Origin: Gammaproteobacteria bacterium
GTDB lineage: Bacteria; Pseudomonadota; Gammaproteobacteria; Burkholderiales; Rhodocyclaceae
Length of the DNA: 64,000 bases
Assembly: GCA_029289235.1 (NCBI GenBank)
Contig: JARFTZ010000032.1
Location: 1-64,000 of the forward strand
Reading direction: 5' to 3'
This document shows positions 53,671 through 63,624 of this stretch, piece by piece; positions within the stretch are counted from its first letter, which is position 1, and every line of letters starts with the position of its first letter. The notes beneath the pieces were generated by a model. That model was not told where the DNA came from. It searched no databases and was given only the letters and a program-made list of their open reading frames with translations. The translations under genes were made by a program, and so were the position numbers.

Positions 53671-54026
53671 GCCACGGCCTCCTGCGCGTCAAGCCATGCC
53701 TCGGCCTCGGCCGGCTCGTCGAAAACGCGCATCTCGGCGCTGACGAAAATTTGGGACAGCCACGCACTCCAGGCCACCCACTGGCTTTGCGTGACCACCG
53801 CAATGCGGTTGAAATCGTTACTATGCGCCCGGGCAAAGGCAATATCCTCCCACGCGACATCCAGCGTGAAATCCGCCATTTCGCGCAGATCGAACAGCAG
53901 ATCGACCGCCCCTTCGAACTTCACCTTGTAGCTCACCATGTCCTCGAACTCCTTGAAGTCCGCCAGGGTGAACTCTCCATAAACATTGACCGAAACACGG
54001 TTGCTCTGGTGCTGGATGACAATCAT
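53667..54026 (-). CDS. SpoIIAA/STAS-like protein
   Basis: A 119-residue protein with the SpoIIAA-like fold: VYGEFTLADFKEFEDMVSYKV near the N-terminus and VDLLFDLREMADFTL in the middle, followed by WVAWSAWLSQIFVSAEMRVFDEPAEAEAWL at the end. Such single-domain proteins are widespread in proteobacteria, and their role (lipid or protein binding, STAS-like) is not established. The start at 54026 is preferred over an upstream extension to 54122. It lies between sseA (4-base overlap) and the transporter gene. Confidence 0.8.
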   Translation of the reverse strand: MIVIQHQSNRVSVNVYGEFTLADFKEFEDMVSYKVKFEGAVDLLFDLREMADFTLDVAWEDIAFARAHSNDFNRIAVVTQSQWVAWSAWLSQIFVSAEMRVFDEPAEAEAWLDAQEAVA

Positions 54027-54060
54027 GGCAATTTCTCCTTTAGCACGTGGACAGATGTCC

Positions 54061-54915
54061 TCAATCCTGATCCGCCGGGTTGGCCCGTGATAACCAGCTG
54101 GAAATGACGCCGCTGGCAACAATCAGCGCGATGGCCGACCACGCAGCCGCCGAGAGCGTCTCCTGCCAGAACAGCATACCGAAAAGACTGGCAAAGATCA
54201 CTGTTGAATAGGCGAGACTCGCCGAAACAAGCGTGTTGCCGCGTTTGTACGCCCGGGTCATGACCAGTTGAGCGGCCGTCCCGAAGGCTCCCACACCCAG
54301 CAACAGCCAGCCGCCCGCCCAGTCGATCGGGTGAAACTCGAAAAACAACATCCATGTCGCGCCAATTACCGTCGTCACCAAAGCGAAGTAAAAGACAATG
54401 CGCTCTTCCACCTCGCCGCGCGCACCGAGTTCCTTGACATTGAGGTAGGCCACGCCGGCTACCATGCCGCTGGCCAAGCCGATTACGCCGCCGAGCAACT
54501 GGTCCGCAGCAAAAGTCGGCCGAAGCAAGAGGGTGACCCCCACGAAACCGAGGGCCAGCGCACAGAGCATATCCATCTGCAGACGCGCCTTGCCGAACAG
54601 TACAAGGTAGATCGCCAGAAACAACGGAGAGGTATATGAAAGCGTCACCGCGGTCGCCAGCGGCAGCAAGCTGACTGCGTAGAAGTACAACATCAGCGCC
54701 ATGCAACCGCTGCCACTGCGCAACACATGCAAGCGCCACAGCGGCGTCCGGACTGGAATGCGCCGAACCATCACCAGGGGAATCATGAACAGCAAGTTGA
54801 TCAGGGAGCGATAGAAGACGACTTCCGCAGCCGAAAATCGTACGGCTGCCAGTTTCACGCACACTCCCATGCACGCGAAGAAGAAACTGGCGACGATCAT
54901 CCACAACGACTGCAT
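54061..54915 (-). CDS. EamA/DMT-superfamily transporter
   Basis: A 284-residue inner-membrane protein with ten predicted helices arranged as two EamA repeats (residues about 5-135 and 145-275). The segment AEVVFYRSLINLLFMIPL is typical of the first repeat. The family exports metabolites or amino acids, or exchanges nucleotide sugars; no substrate can be inferred here. It is divergent from xseB, with 151 bases between. Confidence 0.88.
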   Translation of the reverse strand: MQSLWMIVASFFFACMGVCVKLAAVRFSAAEVVFYRSLINLLFMIPLVMVRRIPVRTPLWRLHVLRSGSGCMALMLYFYAVSLLPLATAVTLSYTSPLFLAIYLVLFGKARLQMDMLCALALGFVGVTLLLRPTFAADQLLGGVIGLASGMVAGVAYLNVKELGARGEVEERIVFYFALVTTVIGATWMLFFEFHPIDWAGGWLLLGVGAFGTAAQLVMTRAYKRGNTLVSASLAYSTVIFASLFGMLFWQETLSAAAWSAIALIVASGVISSWLSRANPADQD

Positions 54916-55011
54916 CGTTCTTTACCGGGAGAGTTTCGATTCACCCAAGGCACTGTGGCGAATCGACGGGAGAGGAGACGACATTCTACCGTCGCCCAAT
55001 CACCTTTCCAA

Positions 55012-55041
55012 TTGACCTGAGTGCTATCCTTAAGCTATTTT
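55012..55041 (+). promoter_or_regulatory. Candidate promoter of xseB-ispA-dxs-folE2
   Basis: TTGACC (55012-55017) and TATTTT (55036-55041) are separated by 18 bases, and the ATG of xseB follows 26 bases later. The match is moderate. The four genes downstream are closely packed with overlaps or short gaps, so this promoter could drive all of them. Confidence 0.45.
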
Positions 55042-55066
55042 TCAACGTTTTAGCCGCGCCCAAGCC

Positions 55067-55342
55067 ATGGCAAAACCACCCGCGAAAGATCCGATCGCCG
55101 ACGAGGCGCCACACGTCGCCGCAGACTTGAAATTCGAGGCCGCGCTAGCGGAGCTCGAGACCATCGTACAGAACATGGAGGGCGGGAACCTGTCGCTGGA
55201 AGACTCGATCACCGCCTACCGCCGGGGCAGCGCCTTGCTTGCGCATTGCCAGCGGCAACTCAACGACGCCGAACGCAAGATCCAGATCCTCGACGACGGC
55301 GTATTGCGTGATTTTGATCCATTGAACGGGGACGCTCGATGA
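55067..55342 (+). CDS. xseB: Exodeoxyribonuclease VII small subunit
   Basis: A 91-residue subunit. LKFEAALAELETIVQNMEGGNLSLEDSI is the family signature, followed by the helix AYRRGSALLAHCQRQLNDAERKIQIL. It partners XseA (not in this window) in degrading single-strand DNA. The stop overlaps the ispA start as ATGA. The xseB-ispA-dxs order is common in proteobacteria. Confidence 0.96.
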   Translation: MAKPPAKDPIADEAPHVAADLKFEAALAELETIVQNMEGGNLSLEDSITAYRRGSALLAHCQRQLNDAERKIQILDDGVLRDFDPLNGDAR

Positions 55343-56256
55343 ACACCACTTGCCCTTCGGCTGGAAACAGCCCTGCCTTCATCGACTGGATGGCCCTCGT
55401 CCAGGGAAGGATCGAGGCTGCACTGGCACGTTTTCTGCCGCCCCAGGAAGCCATCCCGGGACGCCTGCACCAGGCCATGCGCTATTCCTGCCTGAACGGA
55501 GGGAAGCGCATTCGCCCGTTGCTGGCGTTTGCTGCGGGCGAACTGACCGGTGCAAGCGCGGAGAAGCTGGAAGTTGTCTCCTGCGCCGTCGAAATGATCC
55601 ACGCCTACTCGCTGGTGCACGACGACCTGCCGTGCATGGACAACGATGTCCTGCGACGCGGGCGCCCGACCTGCCACGTCGAATTCGGCGAGGCCACCGC
55701 CCTGCTCGTCGGCGACAGTCTGCAGGCGCTGGCCTTCGAGTTGCTCGCCCGCGAAAAACTCGGCGAGCCCAGTGTCCAGATCGAGATGCTTCGCCTGCTG
55801 ACCCACGCCAGCGGTTCGCTCGGCATGGCCGGCGGCCAGGCCATCGACCTTGACGCGGTCGGTCGTGAACTCGAACTGCCGGAACTCGAACTCATGCACG
55901 CGCTGAAGACCGGCGCCCTGATTCGCGCTGCGGTGATGCTCGGCGCGCTCTGCGGCACGCCGCTCTCGGGAGAGGAGCGGAACGCCCTCGACCGCTTTGC
56001 CAAACGTGCCGGCCTGCTCTTTCAGGTCGTCGACGACATTCTCGATTGCACGGCCAGCACCGCGACGCTCGGGAAAACCGCAGGAAAAGACTCGGCCGCC
56101 GACAAACCGACCTATGTCGGACTGATGGGGCTGGAACAAGCCCGCAGTTTTGCTGACGAACTCCGGAAGCAGGCCCTGGACGCCCTCGGCGTATTCGGGG
56201 ATCGAGCCCACCGCCTGGTCGAAATAAGCGACTTCATCACCCATCGGAAGTTCTGA
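55339..56256 (+). CDS. ispA: Farnesyl diphosphate synthase (polyprenyl synthetase)
   Basis: A 305-residue trans-prenyl transferase making farnesyl diphosphate from IPP and DMAPP/GPP. The first aspartate-rich motif is HDDLPCMDNDVLRRGRPTCH and the second is FQVVDDILDCT. GGKRIRPLLAFAAGEL binds IPP. Length and the residues before the first motif are as in bacterial FPP synthases. It supplies dolichol/undecaprenol, quinone and heme side chains and is co-transcribed with dxs, the entry step to the MEP pathway. Confidence 0.95.
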   Translation: MNTTCPSAGNSPAFIDWMALVQGRIEAALARFLPPQEAIPGRLHQAMRYSCLNGGKRIRPLLAFAAGELTGASAEKLEVVSCAVEMIHAYSLVHDDLPCMDNDVLRRGRPTCHVEFGEATALLVGDSLQALAFELLAREKLGEPSVQIEMLRLLTHASGSLGMAGGQAIDLDAVGRELELPELELMHALKTGALIRAAVMLGALCGTPLSGEERNALDRFAKRAGLLFQVVDDILDCTASTATLGKTAGKDSAADKPTYVGLMGLEQARSFADELRKQALDALGVFGDRAHRLVEISDFITHRKF

Positions 56257-56310
56257 ACGGGTCTCTCTTTGACGGACGCGCAGCCCCATCATGCCGGACC
56301 ACAACAAGCC

Positions 56311-58167
56311 ATGAACACTTATCCTCTGCTCGACACCATCAGCAACCCGTGCGACCTGCGCGCCCTGGAGCGCAAGCAACTGCCCGAACTGGCCGAGGAA
56401 CTGCGCAACTTTCTCGTCGAATCTGTTTCCCGGACGGGCGGGCACTTCTCCTCAAACCTCGGTACGGTGGAACTGACGATCGCCCTGCACTACGTCTTCG
56501 ACACCCCGAGCGACCGTCTTGTCTGGGACGTCGGGCACCAGACCTACGTCCACAAGATTCTCACCGGGCGCCGGGCCGGCATGGCCAAGTTGCGCACTCA
56601 CGGCGGCGTCTCGGGATTCCCGAAGCGGAGCGAGAGCGCGTACGACACGTTCGGCGTCGGACATTCGTCCACCTCGATCTCCGCAGCCCTGGGAATGGCA
56701 CAGGCATCCAAGCTCAACGGTGACGACCGGCGCACGGTAGCCATCATCGGCGATGGCGCGATGTCTGCCGGCCAGGCTTTCGAGGCGTTGAACAACGCCG
56801 GTGTCGCCGACGCGGACATGCTGGTCATCCTCAACGACAACGACATGTCGATCTCGCCGCCGGTCGGCGCGCTCAACAAATACCTCGCCCGCATTCTTTC
56901 GGGCAGCGCCTTCAACGCCGCACGGCGGGCCGGCGAGAAAGTGCTCGGTGTCTCGCCTTCGCTGCTCGAATTCGCCAACCGCGTCGAGGAACACGTCAAG
57001 GGGATGCTCACCCCGGGTACCCTGTTCGAGGAACTCGGTTTCAACTACATCGGACCGATCGACGGCCACGACCTCGATTCGCTGATCCCAACGCTGCAGA
57101 ACCTGCAAAAGCTCAAGGGGCCGCAGTTCCTCCACGTCATCACCCGCAAGGGGCAAGGCTACAAGCTCGCCGAGGCGGACCCGATCCTCTACCACGGCGT
57201 CTCGAAATTCCAGCCGGACGTCGGCATCGAAGGGGGCAAGGCCGGAGGGAAGCCGACCTATACGCAGATCTTCGGCCAATGGCTGTGCGACATGGCCAGC
57301 GTCGAACCAAAACTGGTGGCCGTCACCCCGGCGATGGGCGAAGGCTCAGGCATGATGGAGTTTGCCGAACGTTATCCCGATCGCTACTTCGATGTCGGCA
57401 TCGCCGAGCAACATGCCATAACCTTCGCCGCCGGCCTGGCCTGCGAGGGAATGCGTCCGGTAGTTGCCATCTACTCGACGTTCCTCCAGCGCGGCTATGA
57501 CCAGTTGCTGCACGATGTCGCCCTGCAGAACCTGCCGGTGGTCTTCGCACTCGATCGCGGCGGACTTGTCGGCGCCGACGGACCGACGCATCACGGCACA
57601 TTCGACTTGTCCTACGTCACCTGCATCCCGAACATGACCGTCATGACACCGAGCGACGAAGAGGAATGCCGACGGATGCTGACGACCGCGCTGCGCAGCA
57701 ACGGCCCGTGCGCGGTACGCTACCCGCGCGGCACCGGCCCCGGCGTCCCGACACAACCCGCCCTGATCGATCTGCCGATCGGCAAGGGAGAAATCCGGCG
57801 CCGCGGCAAGGACATCGCCCTGCTCGCCTTTGGCAGCATGCTCGGCCCCGCCCTGCAAGCCGCAGGCGAACTCGACGCGACAGTCGCCAACATGCGCTTT
57901 GTCAAACCGATCGACCGCGAACTGATCCTCGAACTCGCCAAGGAACATTCTCTGCTTATCAGCATCGAAGAGAACGTGGTAATCGGTGGCGCCGGCGCTG
58001 AAGTTGCCCGGGTCCTGCACGAAGCGGGAAGTCCGGTGCGCCTCGCGAGAATGGGGCTACCGGACCGCTTCATCGATCACGGTGACCAATTCCGCCTGCT
58101 TGCCGAAGCCGGACTCGACAAGGCAGGGATCATCCAGACCGCCCGGACTTACCAGGAAATACAATGA
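56311..58167 (+). CDS. dxs: 1-deoxy-D-xylulose-5-phosphate synthase
   Basis: A 618-residue thiamine-diphosphate enzyme that condenses pyruvate and glyceraldehyde-3-phosphate, the first committed step of the MEP pathway. The ThDP/Mg motif is [19 protein letters not shown] followed by [12 protein letters not shown]. The catalytic glutamate is in [29 protein letters not shown] and [17 protein letters not shown] loops are present. The ATG at 56311 is chosen over the upstream frame start at 56269. It overlaps folE2 by four bases. Confidence 0.97.
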   Translation: MNTYPLLDTISNPCDLRALERKQLPELAEELRNFLVESVSRTGGHFSSNLGTVELTIALHYVFDTPSDRLVWDVGHQTYVHKILTGRRAGMAKLRTHGGVSGFPKRSESAYDTFGVGHSSTSISAALGMAQASKLNGDDRRTVAIIGDGAMSAGQAFEALNNAGVADADMLVILNDNDMSISPPVGALNKYLARILSGSAFNAARRAGEKVLGVSPSLLEFANRVEEHVKGMLTPGTLFEELGFNYIGPIDGHDLDSLIPTLQNLQKLKGPQFLHVITRKGQGYKLAEADPILYHGVSKFQPDVGIEGGKAGGKPTYTQIFGQWLCDMASVEPKLVAVTPAMGEGSGMMEFAERYPDRYFDVGIAEQHAITFAAGLACEGMRPVVAIYSTFLQRGYDQLLHDVALQNLPVVFALDRGGLVGADGPTHHGTFDLSYVTCIPNMTVMTPSDEEECRRMLTTALRSNGPCAVRYPRGTGPGVPTQPALIDLPIGKGEIRRRGKDIALLAFGSMLGPALQAAGELDATVANMRFVKPIDRELILELAKEHSLLISIEENVVIGGAGAEVARVLHEAGSPVRLARMGLPDRFIDHGDQFRLLAEAGLDKAGIIQTARTYQEIQ

Positions 58168-58973
58168 AAGAGAAACACCCCGTCGCTGCGATGGAGGACG
58201 TCCAAGGCCTTGCGGACACCCGCCGCCTGGCGATCAATCGCGTCGGCATCAAGTCGATCCGCCATCCGGTCAAGGTACTCGACCGCACAGGCGGCATCCA
58301 GCACACGATAGCCGTGTTCAACATGTACGTCGGCCTGCCGCATAATTTCAAAGGCACGCACATGTCGCGCTTCGTCGAGATACTCAACAGCCACGAACGC
58401 GAAATCTCGGTGGAGAATTTCCCGGCGATGTTGCGCGAGATGGTCCGCAAACTTGAAGCCGAGACGGGCCATATCGAAATGAATTTTCCCTACTTCATCA
58501 ACAAGGCGGCGCCGGTCTCCGGTGTCCAGAGCCTGATCGATTACGACGTCACGCTGATCGGGGAAATCTGCCACGGCGAGATCGCGTCGACCATCAAGGT
58601 CGTGGTTCCGGTCACCAGCCTGTGCCCGTGCTCGAAGAAAATATCCGAGCGGGGAGCGCACAACCAGCGGTCACACGTGACCATAACCGCCCGCCTCCTT
58701 GATCACATCTGGATAGAAGAAATCGTTCAACTGGTTGAAAGCGAGGCGTCCTGCGAGCTTTACGGACTGCTCAAGCGCCCCGACGAGAAGTACGTCACCG
58801 AGCGCGCCTACGACAACCCGAAGTTCGTCGAAGACATGGTGCGTGATGTCGCGGCACGACTCAACGCGGAAAAGCGCATCGCCGCATACGTGGTCGAATC
58901 GGAAAACTTCGAATCGATCCACAACCACTCGGCGTACGCACTGATCGAAAAAACGAAACACCCTTCCGAATAG
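58164..58973 (+). CDS. folE2: GTP cyclohydrolase FolE2 (type IB)
   Basis: A 269-residue metal-flexible GTP cyclohydrolase I that converts GTP to dihydroneopterin triphosphate for folate or queuosine synthesis. The segment [24 protein letters not shown] and the active-site cysteine motif [20 protein letters not shown] are characteristic. FolE2 is often used when zinc is limiting. The ATGA overlap with dxs shows coupled translation. A bidirectional terminator follows. Confidence 0.95.
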   Translation: MKEKHPVAAMEDVQGLADTRRLAINRVGIKSIRHPVKVLDRTGGIQHTIAVFNMYVGLPHNFKGTHMSRFVEILNSHEREISVENFPAMLREMVRKLEAETGHIEMNFPYFINKAAPVSGVQSLIDYDVTLIGEICHGEIASTIKVVVPVTSLCPCSKKISERGAHNQRSHVTITARLLDHIWIEEIVQLVESEASCELYGLLKRPDEKYVTERAYDNPKFVEDMVRDVAARLNAEKRIAAYVVESENFESIHNHSAYALIEKTKHPSE

Positions 58974-59010
58974 GCCTGGCGTTTCGCCGGTTTACGTCGT
59001 GAACGCAAAA

Positions 59011-59045
59011 CGGGGTGGCATCGCCGATGCCGCCCCGCTTTTTGT
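59011..59045. terminator. Bidirectional terminator between folE2 and rplS
   Basis: CGGGGTGGCATCG (59011-59023) pairs with CGATGCCGCCCCG (59025-59037) with a single G-T pair. A T run follows on the plus strand (59039-59043) and AAAA precedes it (59007-59010), giving a T run on the minus strand. It can end both convergent operons. Confidence 0.85.
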
Positions 59046-59065
59046 CGTCCTGCGGAAGAGGCCTA

Positions 59066-59440
59066 TCAGGCGCTCGTCTTCGCCTTGTGCGACAGTTTTT
59101 CCTTGATACGCGCCGACTTGCCGGAACGCTCGCGCAGATAGTACAGCTTGGCGCGACGCACATCACCGCGACGCTTCACTTCGATCGAGGCGACCAGCGG
59201 GGAGTACGTCTGGAATGTCCGCTCCACGCCCTCACCGGACGATATTTTGCGCACGATGAAGCTGGAATTGAGGCCGCGGTTACGCTTGGCGATCACCACG
59301 CCTTCATAGGCCTGCAGACGCTCGCGCGAACCTTCCTTGACCTTGACCTGAACGACGACTGTGTCCCCCGGAGCGAATTCGGGGATGGTTTTGCCCAGAC
59401 GGGCGATTTCTTCTTGCTCAAGTTGCGCTATCAGATTCAT
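59066..59440 (-). CDS. rplS: 50S ribosomal protein L19
   Basis: A 124-residue ribosomal protein located at the 30S-50S interface. [33 protein letters not shown] and [24 protein letters not shown] segments identify it. It is the last gene of the rpsP-rimM-trmD-rplS operon and ends before the bidirectional terminator. Confidence 0.97.
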   Translation of the reverse strand: MNLIAQLEQEEIARLGKTIPEFAPGDTVVVQVKVKEGSRERLQAYEGVVIAKRNRGLNSSFIVRKISSGEGVERTFQTYSPLVASIEVKRRGDVRRAKLYYLRERSGKSARIKEKLSHKAKTSA

Positions 59441-59459
59441 TGTGGAACTCCTTTTTAGT

Positions 59460-60221
59460 TTACTGACCGCATTGCTCCTGATACTGCGCCAGGAGTTGCG
59501 TTTCCTCTTTTGACAGCTTCCGTCCGTCCAACAGTTCCGGACGTCGCTGCCACGTCCGCCCCAGCGCCTGCATCAGACGCCAACGGCGAATTGCTTCGTG
59601 GTGCCCGGACAACAGCACGTCCGGGACCCGCTGGCCTTCGTATACCTCTGGCCGCGTATAGTGCGGGCAATCCAGCAAACCCGCAACAAACGAATCCTGT
59701 GTTGCCGACTCGGCGTCGTTGAGCACGCCGGGCAACTGCCTGACAATGGCATCCAGCAACGCCATCGCCGGGATTTCCCCGCCCGAAAGCACGAAATCCC
59801 CGATCGAAACCTCCTCATCGACGCAGCGTTCGATCAACCGCTCGTCAACACCTTCGTAACGACCACAGAGAAGTACCATTCCCTTGCCGCCCGCCACGTC
59901 TTCCACCATTTCCATGACGCGCTGGTGGGTCAGTGGGTTTCCTTGCGGGGACAGATATACAACCCGGCTTTCCGCAACCCCATCCGACAACTGACGCGCC
60001 TTGGCAAAACGAATCGCTGCTTCCAGCGGCCCTGGCATCATCACCATCCCGGGCCCGCCACCGTAAGGCCGGTCATCAACCGTCCGGTGGTTGTCCGTCG
60101 AAAAATCGCGCGGATTGGTACAGGACAGATTCCAGCGACCTTCTTCACGCGCCCGTCTTGTCACCCCGGATTGCGTCAACGCAACGAACATTTCGGGAAA
60201 CAAGGTCACGACATCGGCCAC
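59460..60221 (-). CDS. trmD: tRNA (guanine-N1-)-methyltransferase
   Basis: A 253-residue SPOUT-class enzyme that makes m1G37 in tRNAs, preventing frameshifting. The deep-knot signatures are [26 protein letters not shown] and [15 protein letters not shown], with [13 protein letters not shown] before them. No ATG is found at a family-like position. The GTG at 60221 gives a start [12 protein letters not shown] that aligns with the usual N-terminus; a TTG at 60266 is the other option. It is 52 bases after rimM. Confidence 0.94.
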   Translation of the reverse strand: MADVVTLFPEMFVALTQSGVTRRAREEGRWNLSCTNPRDFSTDNHRTVDDRPYGGGPGMVMMPGPLEAAIRFAKARQLSDGVAESRVVYLSPQGNPLTHQRVMEMVEDVAGGKGMVLLCGRYEGVDERLIERCVDEEVSIGDFVLSGGEIPAMALLDAIVRQLPGVLNDAESATQDSFVAGLLDCPHYTRPEVYEGQRVPDVLLSGHHEAIRRWRLMQALGRTWQRRPELLDGRKLSKEETQLLAQYQEQCGQ

Positions 60222-60273
60222 AAAAGGCCTGTCAGTAACGCCGTGGACTACGCGCTCCTTTACCAATCCGCCC

Positions 60274-60789
60274 TTACCAATCCTGTTCCCAGTCAACACG
60301 CATGCGACCGGCTGGCAAATCCACGTCCAACACAACCGCCCCAACGAATGGAAGGAGTTGTTCCCGCTCACCGGCAACGCCAACGCGGAGCACATCGTTC
60401 GCTGGGGTTTCGATCAGGCCAAGCACGCGCCCCAGCACAACCCCTTGCGTATTGATGACCTCCAGCCCGATCAGATCCGCCCAATAATACTCGCCCGGAT
60501 CCGTTGCAGGCAGTTCCGAACGTGGCGCACCTACCAGCTTCCCGCAAGAAGCCTCGGCGGCAGTACGGTCAGAAAGACCTTCGATCGATGCCAGGAGAAG
60601 GCCGGACTGAACCCTGCACTTGCTGACTTTGCAACAGATCCAGTTTTCCGAAGGAGAGCTTTCCGCACCAATCCACCAGTGCCGCATTTTTGCGATTCGC
60701 CCTGGATCGTCTGCGAAGAGATGGAGCTTGACAGCGCCATTCAGCCCGTACGCATCGACGATCTTGCCCAAGACGATGAACTCATCCAT
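60274..60789 (-). CDS. rimM: Ribosome maturation factor RimM
   Basis: A 171-residue protein assisting maturation of the 30S head through contact with S19. The N-terminal domain has [22 protein letters not shown], and the PRC-barrel domain has [20 protein letters not shown]. The start at 60789 gives [10 protein letters not shown]. It is 34 bases after rpsP in the same operon. Confidence 0.95.
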   Translation of the reverse strand: MDEFIVLGKIVDAYGLNGAVKLHLFADDPGRIAKMRHWWIGAESSPSENWICCKVSKCRVQSGLLLASIEGLSDRTAAEASCGKLVGAPRSELPATDPGEYYWADLIGLEVINTQGVVLGRVLGLIETPANDVLRVGVAGEREQLLPFVGAVVLDVDLPAGRMRVDWEQDW

Positions 60790-60823
60790 GCCAGGCGGAA
60801 CAGCAGAAGCCTCGGACAACAGA

Positions 60824-61081
60824 TCAGGCAGCGGCTTTGACTGACGCGGTTTGCTTGACCAGGCGAGCAACGGTCGGCGACAGTTGCGCGCCTTGCTGTT
60901 GCCAATAGCTCAAACGGTCTGCAGCCACACGCAGCCCCTCTTCGTTGGCAGCAGCCATCGGGTTGTAGAAGCCGATGCGCTCAATGAAGCGCCCGTCACG
61001 GCGCGCACGGGAGTCGGCCACGACCAGATTGTAGAAAGGACGCTTCTTCGCGCCACCACGTGCAAGACGAATGACTACCAT
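60824..61081 (-). CDS. rpsP: 30S ribosomal protein S16
   Basis: An 85-residue ribosomal protein starting [20 protein letters not shown], with [16 protein letters not shown] as the second conserved block. First gene of the rpsP-rimM-trmD-rplS operon. A near-consensus promoter lies 33 to 60 bases upstream. Confidence 0.97.
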   Translation of the reverse strand: MVVIRLARGGAKKRPFYNLVVADSRARRDGRFIERIGFYNPMAAANEEGLRVAADRLSYWQQQGAQLSPTVARLVKQTASVKAAA

Positions 61082-61113
61082 AGGTTTTCTTCCGAATTCA
61101 GAAAAAGAGCGAG

Positions 61114-61141
61114 ATTATAACCAGAAAGCAAGAAAAAACAA
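61114..61141 (-). promoter_or_regulatory. Promoter of the rpsP-rimM-trmD-rplS operon
   Basis: On the minus strand TTGTTT (61141-61136) and TATAAT (61119-61114) are separated by 16 bases, and the rpsP ATG follows about 32 bases after the -10 box. The perfect -10 box and an A/T-rich spacer make this a strong candidate. Confidence 0.7.
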
Positions 61142-61257
61142 GCCGATATTCAATTGAACGGCACGACAGCGCCCGTTTCGGCGGACACGTCGATGACACG
61201 GGTCAAAGGCTTCACGATATACTTTTTGCACTCTCCCACTCATGGCGTTTCTGGCCC

Positions 61258-62721
61258 GTGAATGATCCTACCTCCGCAAGGAACAAGGCAGACTTCGGAG
61301 TTATCGACCCCGCTGCGGAGTCTGCTGTCGACACGTCCGCAGCGGAGATTCCATCGCTACAGGACGAGCTGGAGTCGCTTGATGGCCAAAGCATCCAGCG
61401 GCAACTTGCCACGATCCAAAGGCTTTACAGGCGCAGCCTTTCGATCGTGGACTCTTCCATCCCGTCACTGATACATACCTCAGCCAAGCCCCTTCCATCG
61501 ACGCCCCCGCTGCAACTGCTTCTGAAATCGCCGCTGACGGGCAGCTTTCTCCGCCTTTTCAGCGACTCCCTCAGTGGCAACGACAACGCCGCAGAGGGCA
61601 GGGAGGGGATTCTGTACGGGGCTCTCGACACCACGGCTCAGCGCATCCTGATCGGTCTTTTGACCTCACATCGCGTCGACAAGGGGCTGTGGCGGCAATT
61701 TCATCAAATCTTCCAACTGGCACGGGCAAACCACTCAGCTCAAACCAATTCAGATCGGTCGGACCGCACATTTCGCGACGTTTACTTCGGCACCGTCTTG
61801 CTCGGCTGCACCCAGCCGGCCTGTGCCTCGACAGCAGAAGTGGCATTTCTAAATACCTATTTCCGACGCCACGCCGGGGCAATCGAAGTCCACTACCGAG
61901 CGCCTGAAACCATCACCGACGATTTCTGGATTCCCCCCCAGAGCGATGTACCCGCGCTGTCGTGTTCCCGCAAACGCCCGCCACCGGACACGGCCGTTCT
62001 ATGCTTCTCAAGCAGCGGACTTTCCCGGTTGATCCGCAGTCACCTCGTGCAGCTCGACAGCGGTACGCCACCGAGCGAATTGCAACTCGCTGATTTCGCT
62101 GCCACCCCTACGGGGGAAAGCGCCCTGCGGCACGTAGCGGAATTCCTCGACAATCCCAGGACGCGTCGCTTTCCGCGGCGCAGGCAAAACTATCGAGGAG
62201 AAATGTGCTTTGGAATAGAGCATGTCTTCCAGGTCCGCTCCGAGCCAACGAGGCGCACACCGTCATCGTACTGGATGATCATCAACGAAAGTCCGGACGG
62301 TTACGCGGCCATGCACATCTCGGGCAAAGCAATTCCAAGTTCTGCCGGAGACATCGCCGCACTGCGAACCGAGAACTCTGATAACTGGCAACTATGCCTG
62401 ATCCGCTGGATGCATTCGGCCAATCCGGAACACCACGAACTGGGTTTGCAGATAATCGCCACGCGCTTCATTCCGGCGAAAGTCACCGCGACGCCAGCAC
62501 CTGGCCTCTCCCTCCTTCAACAATCTGCCCTGTACTTCCCGCCGACACCACCCGTGCATGGGCACGAAGCACTATTGCTCCCTGCCGAGGCACGACAGAG
62601 CGCAAACAATGCGTTGATATTGATCATTGAACAGGGCAACGTGTCGGTACGCGAAATCCGCCTCGGCCCGCTCGAGGAACGAACCCCCAGAATCGATATA
62701 TTCCGGATCGCCCCAGCGTAG
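61258..62721 (+). CDS. Uncharacterised protein with C-terminal PilZ-type motifs
   Basis: A 487-residue protein not assigned to a named family. The first 300 residues look helical and soluble without known motifs. The C-terminal part has RQNYR (residues 309-313, R-x3-R) and, 30 residues later, NESPDG (343-348, N-x-S-x2-G), the two motifs with which PilZ domains bind c-di-GMP. W-x-L-C-L-I-R-W (residues 380-387) and HELGLQIIATRF follow as strands of the barrel. The start is a GTG at 61258. It is divergent from rpsP. Binding of c-di-GMP is inferred only from these motifs. Confidence 0.7.
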   Translation: MNDPTSARNKADFGVIDPAAESAVDTSAAEIPSLQDELESLDGQSIQRQLATIQRLYRRSLSIVDSSIPSLIHTSAKPLPSTPPLQLLLKSPLTGSFLRLFSDSLSGNDNAAEGREGILYGALDTTAQRILIGLLTSHRVDKGLWRQFHQIFQLARANHSAQTNSDRSDRTFRDVYFGTVLLGCTQPACASTAEVAFLNTYFRRHAGAIEVHYRAPETITDDFWIPPQSDVPALSCSRKRPPPDTAVLCFSSSGLSRLIRSHLVQLDSGTPPSELQLADFAATPTGESALRHVAEFLDNPRTRRFPRRRQNYRGEMCFGIEHVFQVRSEPTRRTPSSYWMIINESPDGYAAMHISGKAIPSSAGDIAALRTENSDNWQLCLIRWMHSANPEHHELGLQIIATRFIPAKVTATPAPGLSLLQQSALYFPPTPPVHGHEALLLPAEARQSANNALILIIEQGNVSVREIRLGPLEERTPRIDIFRIAPA

Positions 62722-62755
62722 GGGATGCTTCACACAACGCCAGTCAAGGCACGTC

Positions 62756-63577
62756 TTATCGACCACCCCGGAATTCTGCAAGCGTGGCCGCCAACAAGGC
62801 GCCAACCAGAACCATCGCCCACGACAGATACAGCCAAAGGAGAAATATCGGCACGGTGGCGAAGGCGCCATATACCAGCGTAATCGAGGGGAAATGAGAC
62901 AAATACAACTCAAACCCCTTCTGCATCAACAGGAATCCGAGCGCAGCAAACGAACCGCCGGCAACCGCATCGCACAGACGGACCCGTTTTGCAGGAACGA
63001 CACGATAGAGTCCGGCGAAGAAAATGGCGGCCACTAACACGCCGGTTGCTTTCGAAAGGAGCTTGTGCAGCCACTGCTGTTCCACGATCAGCCCGGACGA
63101 GAGCGTCACCGCGAAGGAAATGCCCGCAACGACGTAGGCGACGGCCAGTGGCCACAGAACGATCAGCCCGCCATACAAGCCGATACGACGCCACCAGGAT
63201 CGCTTTTGCGAAGTGCGCCAGACGTGGTTGAACGCGCGCTCGACCGTCTGCAGCAGCAGAAAGGCGGACAGGACCAGCACCAGAAGCCCGGCGACCGTGA
63301 CATTCAACGCCTTCTGCGAAAACACCAGAATGTGCTGGATGATCAGGCCGGCACTACGTTCCGGCAACATGTTGCGAACGATCCCTTCCAGTTCATCGAC
63401 CATCACCAGAAACGACGGCATCGCCGACATTGTCCCGAGCAAAACCGCCACCAGAGGAACGAGTGACAGGAGCGTCGTGAACGCCAGACTGCCGCAGACC
63501 TGATCAAAATCCTCGGCAACGAATCGACGCCAAATCCGTGCAACGAAACACCGGAAACGGGAAAGTCGACGTTTCAT
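62756..63577 (-). CDS. YihY-family inner-membrane protein
   Basis: A 273-residue membrane protein with six helices of the YihY/BrkB type (formerly misannotated as ribonuclease BN). FDQVCGSLAFTTLLSLVPLVAVLLG is the conserved beginning and GFELYLSHFPSITLVYGAFATVPIFLLWLYLSW the conserved end (given by position: residues about 219-251). The ATG at 63577 is chosen; a TTG at 63628 that overlaps the psd stop is possible. Function is unknown. It is tandem with psd. Confidence 0.9.
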   Translation of the reverse strand: MKRRLSRFRCFVARIWRRFVAEDFDQVCGSLAFTTLLSLVPLVAVLLGTMSAMPSFLVMVDELEGIVRNMLPERSAGLIIQHILVFSQKALNVTVAGLLVLVLSAFLLLQTVERAFNHVWRTSQKRSWWRRIGLYGGLIVLWPLAVAYVVAGISFAVTLSSGLIVEQQWLHKLLSKATGVLVAAIFFAGLYRVVPAKRVRLCDAVAGGSFAALGFLLMQKGFELYLSHFPSITLVYGAFATVPIFLLWLYLSWAMVLVGALLAATLAEFRGGR

Positions 63578-63624
63578 CCGGAAATCGAACCGGCTCGACC
63601 AGTTTGCGCCCTGACGCCGGGCCT

